From a virus, in the IMG/VR virus record IMGVR_UViG_3300042922_000744, positions 1 through 46,938 of that record: a stretch of 46,938 nucleotides of DNA, one strand, 5' to 3'. Under the pieces are notes generated by a model. That model searched no databases and was not told the origin of the DNA. It saw only the letters and a list, made by a program, of their open reading frames with translations. Positions within the stretch are counted from its first letter, which is position 1, and every line of letters starts with the position of its first letter. Made by a program: the position numbers and the translations under genes. Below are positions 30,699-38,161 of this stretch, piece by piece.

Positions 30699-32033
30699 TT
30701 GGCAGAGATCGGATACCAGACCGCCCCCCTGCAGGGATGGGCGGGCATGCTCGCCGAAGTCGTCAACGAGACGAACCCCGAAGTGCAGTGGCCGCAGTCG
30801 AACGTCGTCTACGACCGGATGCGCCGCGAGGACCCGCAGGTGATGTCCGTGCTCCGCGCGGTCACGCTGCCGATCCAGGAGACGGAGTGGCAGCTCGACG
30901 ATGCTGGCGTTCGCCCCGAGGTCGCCCAGCACATCGCGGATGACCTCGGTCTCGCGATCAAGGGCAAGCCCCGGACAGCGCCGCTGCGCACCAAGGGCCG
31001 CTTCTCCTGGGACGAGTTCCTCCGCCTCGCGCTGCTCGAGCTGGTGTTCGGACACTCCGTGTTCGAGCAGGTCTACTCGATCGACGCGTTCGGCCTCGCC
31101 CACCTCAAGAAGCTCGCCTGGCGTCCGCCTCGCACGATCGAGAGCTTCGACGTAGCTGCCGACGGTGGCCTCGTCGCAGTCCGACAGCACGGCGTCGCAT
31201 TCGCGCCGTCGCCCGGCCGCTCGAACTTCATCGGCGCCCACCTCGACGGCGTCCGCATCCCCGTCGACCGCCTGGTCGTGTACGTCAACGAGCGCGAGGG
31301 ACCGAACTGGATCGGCGTCTCGCTGCTGCGCGCCGCGTACAAGATGTGGCTCCTGAAGGACCGCACCCTCCGCGTCCAGGCACTCGCCGCCGAACGCAAC
31401 GGGCTCGGTTTGCCGAGCTACACCAGCGCCCCGCCCCCGGACAACGCCAGCTACGAGCAGAAGAAGCAGTGGCTGGACGAAGAGATCGCTCGCGGTCTCT
31501 CGATCGCCAAGGGGGCGCGAGCGGGTGACGCTGCCGGCGCATCGTTCCCACACGGCGCGACGTTCCGGTTCGAGGGCGTCACCGGCAAGGTGCCCGACCT
31601 CGACAAGCAGATCCGGTACTACGACGAGCAGATCGCGCGCGCAGTACTCGCGAACTTCCTGAACCTCGGCGGCGACAACTCGACCGGCTCGTACGCGCTG
31701 GGCGACACGTTCGCCAACTTCTTCACGAACTCGCTCAACGCGCTCGCGCGGCACATCGCGACGACCACGCAGCAGCACGTGATCGAAGACCTCGTGGACG
31801 CGAACTGGGGACCGAACGAGCCCGCCCCGCGGCTCGTCCCGCCGAAGATCGGCGCCGAGCACCCCGCCACCGCCGAAGCGATCCGCGCGCTGCTCGACTC
31901 CGGCGCAATCAAGTGGGACCGCGCGCTCGAGGCGCATCTCCGGGGCCTGTACGGGCTCCCCGTCCGGGACGACACGGATCCTGCACCCGCGGCCGATCCC
32001 GAGCCCACCGAAGAGCCTGAGGAGGCCGCATGA
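30699..32033 (+). CDS. Portal protein (444 aa)
   Basis: Dodecameric portal at the packaging vertex. RREDPQVMSVLRAVTLPIQETEWQ near residue 42 and VFGHSVFEQVYSID near residue 120 are typical of the DUF935-like portal group. A basic loop and a Pro/Glu-rich tail end the protein. The TTG start has AGGAGG 8 bp upstream. Its stop overlaps the protease gene (ATGA). Confidence 0.9.
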   Translation: MAEIGYQTAPLQGWAGMLAEVVNETNPEVQWPQSNVVYDRMRREDPQVMSVLRAVTLPIQETEWQLDDAGVRPEVAQHIADDLGLAIKGKPRTAPLRTKGRFSWDEFLRLALLELVFGHSVFEQVYSIDAFGLAHLKKLAWRPPRTIESFDVAADGGLVAVRQHGVAFAPSPGRSNFIGAHLDGVRIPVDRLVVYVNEREGPNWIGVSLLRAAYKMWLLKDRTLRVQALAAERNGLGLPSYTSAPPPDNASYEQKKQWLDEEIARGLSIAKGARAGDAAGASFPHGATFRFEGVTGKVPDLDKQIRYYDEQIARAVLANFLNLGGDNSTGSYALGDTFANFFTNSLNALARHIATTTQQHVIEDLVDANWGPNEPAPRLVPPKIGAEHPATAEAIRALLDSGAIKWDRALEAHLRGLYGLPVRDDTDPAPAADPEPTEEPEEAA

Positions 32034-33358
32034 ACACCATCCGATCGGCCGCACCCGGCCGCGCCCGTCCGACGTCGGGACCGACCCAGGGCGACGAGCG
32101 GCAGGCGCGCCGGTACTGGGGGTCCGTCGAGCCGCCCAAGGCGAAGACGGAGTTCTTCAGCGCGGTCACCGCGCCGACGGCCACCGGCGACGCGACCGTC
32201 GCGACGATCCGCATGTACGGACCGATCGACTCGTGGGGCGGCTGGTGGGGCATCTCCACGGAAGACGTCGGCCGTGTCCTCGACGCGCTGCCCGAGTCCG
32301 TCGAGGAGATCGTGCTCCGCATCAACTCGCCCGGCGGGGAGGTGTGGGAGGCGATGGCGATCCTGAACATGCTCGGCGCGCATCGCGCGAGCGTGACCGC
32401 GGTCGTGGACGGCCTCGCGGCGTCGGCGGCTTCGTTCATCGCGGCGAGCTGCGACAAGACGTTCATGAGCCCCGGCAGTCAGATGATGATCCACTCGCCG
32501 TCGGCGATCGCCTGGGGCAACGCCAAGGAGATGCGGAAGAACGCTGACTTCCTGGACAAGCTCGAAGAGTCGATGGTCGAGGTCTACACGGCGAAGGCCG
32601 GCGCGAAGGACTGGGCGACGCTGCTCGCGAATGAGACGTGGCTGACGGCCGCAGACACCGTTGAGCTGGGGCTCGCTGACGAGGTCACCGTCGTCGCCGA
32701 CGCCGGCACCGCCACCACGGTCGGGACCGAGGACGACGAACTCGACGTGGTCGTCCTGCCCGTCGAATCCGACGACGACGCGGACGCCGAAGCGCGATCC
32801 ACGCGCGTCCGTGCCGCCGCCGCATCCGCGCGCGCTGCGGCTCCCAAGCCCCCGAGCTCGTCCGAGCCGGGAGAACCCAACACGAAGGAGGCGCTCACGA
32901 TGAGCGACACCATCAAGGCGGGCCTCGTCCAGCGGCTCGGCGTGCGCGCCGAGGCAACCGACGACGAGATCCTCGCCGCAGTCGATGAGGCGCTCGAAGA
33001 GCGCGCCGACCCGACTCCCGCCCCCGCCCCGGCCGCCGCCGCTGCGCTCCCCGAAGGGCTCGTCGCGGTCGACGCCACGGTCCTCGCGCAGCTCCAGGCG
33101 AACTCCACTCGAGGAGCCGAGGCTGCCGCCCGTCAGGACAGCGAGCGCCGTGACGCGATCATCGCGACCGCGCTGCAGACGGGCCGGATCACCTCCGAGT
33201 CGAAGGACACCTGGCGTGCCCGTCTCGACAAGGACGAGAAGGAGTTCGCGGGCGTGCTCGCGGCGCTCCCGGAGAACACGGCCCTCCCCACGACCGAGCT
33301 GGGACACGCCGCCGGCGAGCCCCAGGACAACGCCTACCCCGCGCACTGGAAGCGCTGA
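32030..33358 (+). CDS. Capsid maturation protease, ClpP-type, with C-terminal scaffold domain (442 aa)
   Basis: Residues 55-225 form a ClpP-like serine protease: INSPGG at 98-103, catalytic S132 in DGLAASAAS and H155 in MMIHSP. Residues 226-289 are an acidic to Ala-rich linker. The rest is a helical scaffold-type domain (MSDTIKAGLVQRLG...ITSESKDTWRARLDKDEKE) like the C-terminal part of Mu-type prohead proteins. The protease is expected to cut the scaffold during capsid maturation. A second start for the scaffold alone lies at 32900. Confidence 0.9.
   Translation: MNTIRSAAPGRARPTSGPTQGDERQARRYWGSVEPPKAKTEFFSAVTAPTATGDATVATIRMYGPIDSWGGWWGISTEDVGRVLDALPESVEEIVLRINSPGGEVWEAMAILNMLGAHRASVTAVVDGLAASAASFIAASCDKTFMSPGSQMMIHSPSAIAWGNAKEMRKNADFLDKLEESMVEVYTAKAGAKDWATLLANETWLTAADTVELGLADEVTVVADAGTATTVGTEDDELDVVVLPVESDDDADAEARSTRVRAAAASARAAAPKPPSSSEPGEPNTKEALTMSDTIKAGLVQRLGVRAEATDDEILAAVDEALEERADPTPAPAPAAAAALPEGLVAVDATVLAQLQANSTRGAEAAARQDSERRDAIIATALQTGRITSESKDTWRARLDKDEKEFAGVLAALPENTALPTTELGHAAGEPQDNAYPAHWKR
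32900..33358 (+). CDS. Nested scaffold protein (152 aa), internal start in the protease gene
   Basis: An in-frame ATG at 32900 follows GAAGGAGG at 32884-32891 with an 8-bp gap, as good as any ribosome site in the window. It opens exactly at the border between linker and scaffold domain. The product would be the scaffold alone, as with lambda C/Nu3 and Mu I/Z. Separate expression is inferred from the site. Confidence 0.72.
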   Translation: MSDTIKAGLVQRLGVRAEATDDEILAAVDEALEERADPTPAPAPAAAAALPEGLVAVDATVLAQLQANSTRGAEAAARQDSERRDAIIATALQTGRITSESKDTWRARLDKDEKEFAGVLAALPENTALPTTELGHAAGEPQDNAYPAHWKR

Positions 33359-33373
33359 GAGGAGCACTGAACC

Positions 33374-33760
33374 ATGACCAACGAGAGCATCCCGGCATAC
33401 CGCCCGGGCGCCGATCTCACCGCAACGGCTGCCGCCGGCGGTGTCATCGGTAAGACGTTCGTGGACATCACGGCCGCGCTGAACGTCGCGACCGGCACGC
33501 CGATCACGGTCGGCCCCGCCACCGCTGCCGGACTGTCCGTGGGCGTCGCCTCGCGTGACACCGCGGCCACCGCCAAGCTGCACGTCCTCCGCGGCGTCGG
33601 TTCCGTCGTCCCCGTCACGGCAGGCGGCAACATCTCCGTCGGCGCCGAGGTCGAGGTCGGCGCCAACGGACGAGCCGTCACGCTCGCAGCAGGCAAGGCC
33701 CGCGGCCGCGCCTGGTCGGCCGGAACCGCCGGTAACGACGTCTTCATCGAGCTCTACTGA
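33374..33760 (+). CDS. Head decoration protein, DUF2190-like (128 aa)
   Basis: Gly/Ala/Val-rich beta protein that probably stabilises the capsid. TAAAGGVIGKTFVDITAAL, GLSVGVASRDTAATAKLHVLRG and ISVGAEVEVGANGRAV have the DUF2190 style. The ATG follows GAGAGGAGC. It is placed between the scaffold and capsid genes, the usual place for this family. Confidence 0.82.
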   Translation: MTNESIPAYRPGADLTATAAAGGVIGKTFVDITAALNVATGTPITVGPATAAGLSVGVASRDTAATAKLHVLRGVGSVVPVTAGGNISVGAEVEVGANGRAVTLAAGKARGRAWSAGTAGNDVFIELY

Positions 33761-33777
33761 GAAAGGAGAGCAAAATC

Positions 33778-34683
33778 ATGGCCAACGCCAACGCCACCGC
33801 GTACCCCTTCGCGGCGCCGACCGTCAACGGCTCCACCATCACCGTGGAGCAGATGCTCAACCAGCCGACTCGCATCACCCGATACCTGTCGGACATCACT
33901 CTGCGGAACTACATCAGCCCGCTGTTCTTCTCGACCCCGGGCGGCGTCTCCGGCGGAGCGGTCATCTACGACCAGCTCACGCTGAACGACCTCTTCCCGA
34001 CTCGGGACGTGCAGGAGGTCGCGCCCGGCGCGGAGTTCCCGAACCTCACGTCCGAGGACGGCGAGCCGAAGGTCGCTGCTGTCGAGAAGCACGGTGGCAA
34101 GTTCTTCGTCACCGACGAGGCACGCGACCGCAACGACAGCGGGAAGATCCAGCGTGAGGGTCGCAAGATCATGAACGCCATGGTCCGCCGTCAGGACGCT
34201 CGCGGCATCGCGATCGTCGACCAGGCGCTCGCGGCGTTCCCGTCGCAGGTCGTCGTCGGCACGAACTGGAACAGCGTCGTCACCGGCGGCGCCGGCCAGA
34301 CCAACGCTGCCCTGTGGCCGGCGTCCGATATCGCGCGCGTGCAGGGCCTCGCCGACAAGCAGGAGCTGGGCGTCGAAATCGACACCCTGATCCTGAACCC
34401 GGATCAGGCGCTGCAGCTCCGCATCGTCTACGGCGACGACCTCACCGACCTGCTGGAGTCGTACGGCATCGAGACCCTCCGGGCCTCGAACCGTGTCGCC
34501 GCCGGCACCGCCTACGCCCTCGCGGCGGGGCAGCCCGGTGAGATGCGGCCCGAGAAGGCGCTCGGCACCGAGACGTGGCGTGAGCCGGGCTCGCAGCGCA
34601 CGTGGGTGCAGACCGACGCGCGCTTCGTCTCTTACATCACGGACCCGTTCTCGGTGTTCAAGCTGACCGGGCTGGCCGGCTGA
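33778..34683 (+). CDS. Major capsid protein (301 aa)
   Basis: HK97-fold shell subunit. It has no long N-terminal delta domain, consistent with the separate scaffold. EQMLNQPTRITRYLSDITLRNYISPLFFS near the start, GKFFVTDEARDRND, and the C-terminal RTWVQTDARFVSYITDPFSVFKLTG are typical of actinophage capsid proteins. The ATG has GAAAGGAGAG upstream, one of the strongest sites in the window, as expected for the most abundant protein. Confidence 0.92.
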   Translation: MANANATAYPFAAPTVNGSTITVEQMLNQPTRITRYLSDITLRNYISPLFFSTPGGVSGGAVIYDQLTLNDLFPTRDVQEVAPGAEFPNLTSEDGEPKVAAVEKHGGKFFVTDEARDRNDSGKIQREGRKIMNAMVRRQDARGIAIVDQALAAFPSQVVVGTNWNSVVTGGAGQTNAALWPASDIARVQGLADKQELGVEIDTLILNPDQALQLRIVYGDDLTDLLESYGIETLRASNRVAAGTAYALAAGQPGEMRPEKALGTETWREPGSQRTWVQTDARFVSYITDPFSVFKLTGLAG

Positions 34684-35027
34684 TGGCCGAGCGCACGGTA
34701 CGCGCCGGATTCATCGTCTACACGGACGCCTCGGGGCGCCCCGTGACCGGCTACCTCGGCGACGAGGTGGACGTGCACGAGGACGACCTCGAGCGCTTCG
34801 ACCGACTGAACCCGGAAGAGCCCGCCCGTGAGGACGTCGTGCCCGACGAGTTCGACGAGGACGACGAGGAAGAGCCCTACGAGGGCGTGAAGGTCGCCGA
34901 CCTGAAGTCGGAGATCGAGAAGCGCAACGAGGATCGCGAGGACGCGGACAAGATCAGCCCCGCCGAGCCGGGCAACCGGCCGGAGCTGGTCGCCGCGCTC
35001 GTGGCCGACGACAAGAAGCAGTCCTGA
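34683..35027 (+). CDS. Acidic head protein after the capsid gene (114 aa)
   Basis: A short beta N-terminus (RTVRAGFIVYTDASGRPVTG) is followed by a strongly acidic run (EFDEDDEEEPYEGVKV) and a SAP-like or Rho-N-like helix pair (VADLKSEIEKRN, RPELVAALVADD). It starts on the last base of the capsid stop. Proteins of this type lie between capsid and connector genes in many actinophages; the exact role is not known. Confidence 0.7.
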   Translation: MAERTVRAGFIVYTDASGRPVTGYLGDEVDVHEDDLERFDRLNPEEPAREDVVPDEFDEDDEEEPYEGVKVADLKSEIEKRNEDREDADKISPAEPGNRPELVAALVADDKKQS

Positions 35028-35039
35028 CAGAAGGGGGCG

Positions 35040-35405
35040 ATGATGCCGATCACACATGAGCACCTCGGAGTCGATCCGGACCTGGGTCGCCGGATCCTCG
35101 TGTTGGCTCGGATCATCGCCCCCTGCATCGAAGCGCTGCCCGACGACAGCCCGCTGCGCGAGGACGCGATCGCCATCCTCCGTGGCGTGGCTGACGAGGC
35201 GCAGCAGCTCCCGCCGCGCTCGCTCGCGTCAACGGGCGTCGGTCCGATGCGCGAGACGTATCGCGACATCGGCTCGTGCTTCACAGAGGACGACAGGACT
35301 TCCCTGCGCTCGCTGTGCGGCCTCACGTCCGCTCCGGGGCTCCCGCTGGGTTCCTTCCCGGATGCGGGCCTCATCGGGCGCATGTGGCCGGAGACGCACT
35401 CGTGA
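35040..35405 (+). CDS. Head-tail connector, gp6-like (121 aa)
   Basis: Helical protein with GVDPDLGRRILVLARIIAPCIEALPDDSP at the start and LCGLTSAPGLPLGSFPDAGLIGRMWPETHS at the end. Its position as first gene of the neck block fits the adaptor that binds below the portal. Two ATGs (35040 and 35043) are possible after AAGGGGG. The assignment is mainly by order. Confidence 0.7.
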   Translation: MMPITHEHLGVDPDLGRRILVLARIIAPCIEALPDDSPLREDAIAILRGVADEAQQLPPRSLASTGVGPMRETYRDIGSCFTEDDRTSLRSLCGLTSAPGLPLGSFPDAGLIGRMWPETHS

Positions 35406-35734
35406 TCCGTGGCGAGACGGTCATCGTCGAGCGGCCGACGAAGGTCGGCGAGAACTCGCGCCACGAGCCGCGGTTCGAGTGGGCTGACGAGCCCGTGCAC
35501 AACGTGCTCGTGTTCCCGGGCCCGCTCGCGGACGTCCCTGACGCCGCCCGCCCGTCTGGGGTGCGCGTCGAGTGGTCCCTCTACTGGCCGAAGGCCTACA
35601 CGAAGAGCCTCGCCGGATGCCGCGTGCGGATCCGCGGCGGAGCGGCTCTGAACATCATCGGCGACCCGCACGAGTACGTGCAGGCGCCCACGCGCTGGAA
35701 CCGGCCGAGCGAAGCAGGCCGCACCGACGGATAG
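35402..35734 (+). CDS. Head-tail stopper-like protein (110 aa)
   Basis: Beta-rich protein (GETVIVERPTKVGENSR, VHNVLVFPGPLADVP, VRVEWSLYWPKAYTKSLAGCRVRIRG) resembling the small stopper proteins that follow the adaptor. The GTG overlaps the adaptor stop by 4 bp. It would close the channel after packaging. Confidence 0.72.
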   Translation: MIRGETVIVERPTKVGENSRHEPRFEWADEPVHNVLVFPGPLADVPDAARPSGVRVEWSLYWPKAYTKSLAGCRVRIRGGAALNIIGDPHEYVQAPTRWNRPSEAGRTDG

Positions 35735-35742
35735 GGGACACC

Positions 35743-35988
35743 GTGGCCGAGGACATCAAGCTCAACCTCGCCGCGCTGAACCAGATCATGGCATCGCCCG
35801 AGATGCAGACGATCGTCGACTCGGTCGGCCGAGAGGTCGCAGCGAACGCAGGCGATGGCTTCGAGTACGTGCGGCGCCCGCACCGGTGGACCGCCCGCGG
35901 GTACGTGCAGGCGACGACCGCTCGCGCGATGCGCCGGCAGGCTCGTGACGCCGTGCTGGAGCGTGCCGTCGGGTCGGTGCGTCGATGA
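35743..35988 (+). CDS. Neck/tail component, HK97 gp10-like (81 aa)
   Basis: Short helical protein (LNQIMASPEMQTIVDSVGREVAANAG, HRWTARGYVQATTARAMRRQARDAVLERA) of the gp10-type tail-completion group, shorter than the usual 120-150 residues. The GTG follows AGGGGA. Its position between the stopper and the tail terminator supports the call. Confidence 0.72.
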   Translation: MAEDIKLNLAALNQIMASPEMQTIVDSVGREVAANAGDGFEYVRRPHRWTARGYVQATTARAMRRQARDAVLERAVGSVRR

Positions 35989-36377
35989 AGTTCGCCGACG
36001 TCGAGGCCCAAGCGATCGACTTCCTCATCGTCCAGTTCGGGCTGCCCGCGTCCCTTCGCGTCCCTTCGCCGCGGCCGCCGAGGTTCTACCGCGTGTACGG
36101 CACCGGCGGCGACACCGTCAGCCGCGTGCTGGATGCCCCGCAGATCACCGTCGACTCCTGGGACGAGGACGACGACGAGGGCGCGCGCGTCATGTCCGAC
36201 GACGCCCGCATGGCGTTCCTCGACAGCCGAGGCGCCCTGCCCCTCTGGCGTCGCATCACCGTGACCTCGCCCTACTTCGTGCCTGATCCGGAGACAGAGA
36301 TCCCGGTCTACCGATTCACCGTGCGGCCGCGCGTTCGCGCGACCCGTCGAACCCCTCCCGCGCCCGCGGGGGACTAA
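35985..36377 (+). CDS. Tail terminator-like protein (130 aa)
   Basis: Alpha/beta protein with KFADVEAQAIDFLIVQFGLP and RRITVTSPYFVPDPETEIPVYRFTVRPRVRA, in the position of the tail-completion protein that caps the tube. The ATG overlaps the previous stop. It has an acidic central loop (DEDDDEGAR) and a Pro-rich end. The call is from order and general shape. Confidence 0.72.
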   Translation: MKFADVEAQAIDFLIVQFGLPASLRVPSPRPPRFYRVYGTGGDTVSRVLDAPQITVDSWDEDDDEGARVMSDDARMAFLDSRGALPLWRRITVTSPYFVPDPETEIPVYRFTVRPRVRATRRTPPAPAGD

Positions 36378-36417
36378 CCGCCGGTCATGCCCGGCTCCAC
36401 ACGAAAGAGAGACACAC

Positions 36418-36984
36418 ATGACCGTGAACGCTGAGCTCGCCCGAATCTTCGGGTCGGACTTCGACGCGATCAACCTCGCCCCGTTCGGCACCACCCTGCC
36501 GACGACCCTCACCGGGCCGCTCGATCCCGCCTTCGAGGACGTCGGCTGGCTGCACTCCGACGGCGTCACCGAGAGCCTCACCGGCTCGGTGAACAAGATC
36601 CGCGGCCACCAGGGCCAGGCGGTCGTCCGCACCCGCGTGACGGAGTCCGGCACCACCTACGCCTTCCACGCGCTGGAGACGAAGAAGCAGACCCAGGCCC
36701 TGCGCTACCACGAGAAGCAGGCGGCATCCGCCGCCGGCGTCCGCACCGTCACCCGCGGCCCCGGCCAGCGAGTCGCCGTCCGCTCGGCCGTCATCGACTT
36801 CTTCGACGCCGACGACGATGACGTGCAGGAGCGTCTGATCATTCCGCGCTTCGAGATCGTGCAGAACGGCGACCGCGTGTACGGCGGCACCGACATCGCC
36901 GGGTTCCCCTTCATCGGCGAGATCATCGGCGACTACACGCACCTCATGACCGACCTCGAGGCGGCGGAAGAGGGCGGCGCCTGA
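36418..36984 (+). CDS. Major tail (tube) protein (188 aa)
   Basis: Tube subunit. FEDVGWLHSDGVTESLTGSVNKIRGHQGQAVVRTRVTESGTTYAF is a typical actinophage tube-protein pattern, followed by VIDFFDADDDDVQERLIIPRFEI and GTDIAGFPFIGEIIGDYTHL. The ATG follows GAAAGAGAG, with a 40-bp gap before it. Its length is normal for the family. Confidence 0.9.
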   Translation: MTVNAELARIFGSDFDAINLAPFGTTLPTTLTGPLDPAFEDVGWLHSDGVTESLTGSVNKIRGHQGQAVVRTRVTESGTTYAFHALETKKQTQALRYHEKQAASAAGVRTVTRGPGQRVAVRSAVIDFFDADDDDVQERLIIPRFEIVQNGDRVYGGTDIAGFPFIGEIIGDYTHLMTDLEAAEEGGA

Positions 36985-37256
36985 TGGCTATCCCCGACCG
37001 TCACGACGACATCGCTCCCGGGCAGCCGTACCGGCTGGACCGCTTCGGCTACCGGCATGCGCTGGCCGCGAAGACGGAGTCGGGCGTTGTCGAGCTGCCC
37101 TTCGGGACGCCGACGGCGGACTGGACGATCAAGCAGCTCGACGCGTTCGCCGGACGCAAAGGCATCGACGTGAGTCGCGCCAAGAACAAGACCGAGCGCC
37201 TGGCGGCGATCGCGCAGCACAGCGAGGCCACGGCGCCCGCTCTGCCGCCCGAGTAA
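36984..37256 (+). CDS. Small protein with a SAP-like helix pair (90 aa)
   Basis: Basic protein with WTIKQLDAFAGRKGIDVSRAKNKTERLAAIAQH, a helix-extended loop-helix similar to SAP or Rho-N motifs. It starts on the last base of the tube-protein stop. A similar motif ends the protein at 34683-35027, so the two may be related. Its role in tail assembly is unknown. Confidence 0.65.
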   Translation: MAIPDRHDDIAPGQPYRLDRFGYRHALAAKTESGVVELPFGTPTADWTIKQLDAFAGRKGIDVSRAKNKTERLAAIAQHSEATAPALPPE

Positions 37257-37271
37257 CCCAGGCCCCAAGAC

Positions 37272-37308
37272 CGGTGGGCGGAGTTTCCTCCGACGGCTCC
37301 GCCCACCG
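37272..37308 (+). terminator. Hairpin between tube and chaperone genes
   Basis: CGGTGGGCGGAG (37272-37283) pairs perfectly with CTCCGCCCACCG (37297-37308), a 12-bp stem with a 13-nt loop. It is followed by CCCCATTTCG. It may end or reduce transcription after the highly expressed capsid and tube genes, giving less chaperone. Confidence 0.6.
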
Positions 37309-37349
37309 CCCCATTTCGCACGTCGGAGATCAGTCGGAGGAGAACCGAA

Positions 37350-37760
37350 ATGCCCACCAAGCCCGCAGGCGCGCGAGCGCCCCAGGATCACCAGTCGAAG
37401 GCCGTCACGCCGAAGGTCGAGACCGTCGAGATCGAGTTGCCCGATGGCCTCGACGACGACGGGAAGCCCAAGACCCGAACCGTCCCCGGTCGTCGCGTCA
37501 CGATGCCGGTCACTCTCGGAACGAGCATCGATGTCGACGTCGCGGACGAAGCGCTCGACGACTTCGAGGTCCTCGACGACATCCGCGCCGTCCAGGACCA
37601 GAACGACGCATCCCGCCTCCCGTCGCTGCTGCGCCGCCTCGTCGGCGATCAGTACCGGACCGTGCTCGACGTTCTCCGCGGCGCCAACGGCCGCGTGACC
37701 ACGGAGGCGGGCTCGCAGTTCGTCATGGACCTGTTCCAGGCGCTCAACCCAAACTCCTGA
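37350..37760 (+). CDS. Tail assembly chaperone, upstream product (gpG-like, 136 aa)
   Basis: Chaperone that coats the tape measure during tail assembly. The N-terminus is polar, then VEIELPDGLDDDGKPKTRTV and a helical part (RLPSLLRRLVGDQYRTVLDVLRG, SQFVMDLFQALNPNS). The ATG follows GGAGGAG. Near its end a CCCAAAC heptamer at 37748-37754 lets ribosomes slip to the longer product. Confidence 0.85.
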   Translation: MPTKPAGARAPQDHQSKAVTPKVETVEIELPDGLDDDGKPKTRTVPGRRVTMPVTLGTSIDVDVADEALDDFEVLDDIRAVQDQNDASRLPSLLRRLVGDQYRTVLDVLRGANGRVTTEAGSQFVMDLFQALNPNS

Positions 37761-38149
37761 CGCTCGCGGGCGCCCTCGACGAACATGAGGGCGCCCTGCG
37801 GGCATCGCTCCAGAGCGAGTACGGCCTACGGCTGATGCGTGGCGGTCGCACGATCCCCGAACGCACCCCGACCGAGCTCGCCGACTACGTCGGGAACCTG
37901 CCGCACGGCTGCGCCCTCTGGCGCGCGACCGGCGGAGGGATCGCGCTCACCGACGAGGCGCATCTGCTGCGCGAGGCGATCTACCGGCTCGAGGTCCTCG
38001 ATTGGCACAACGGCCAGTCGAAGGGTCCGCAGCCGAAGCGCATCGACCTGCCACGACCCGCGCACGAGGTTCGTGCGGAAGAGGCGAAGCAGAACGCGAA
38101 GGCCGAGCAGTGGGCGGCCCGGGAAGCACGGCGGTCCGCCGGCACGTAG
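37350..38149 (+). CDS. Tail assembly chaperone, -1 frameshift product (gpGT-like, 266 aa)
   Basis: Reading frame 0 is used to 37754; after slipping at CCCAAAC, reading resumes at 37754 in the -1 frame and continues to 38149. The heptamer has the canonical X XXY YYZ form with respect to frame 0 (C CCA AAC). The downstream part has no good start of its own and encodes a helical, Arg/Lys-rich domain (ALRASLQSEYGLRLM, AEEAKQNAKAEQWAAREARR). It is the G-T arrangement placed just before the tape measure, as in lambda. Confidence 0.88.
37748..37754 (+). other. Programmed -1 frameshift site CCCAAAC
   Basis: The heptamer fits X XXY YYZ and lies two codons before the frame-0 stop. The -1 frame downstream is open for 131 codons. 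Confidence 0.85.
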
Positions 38150-38161
38150 ACGGAGGTGCTC

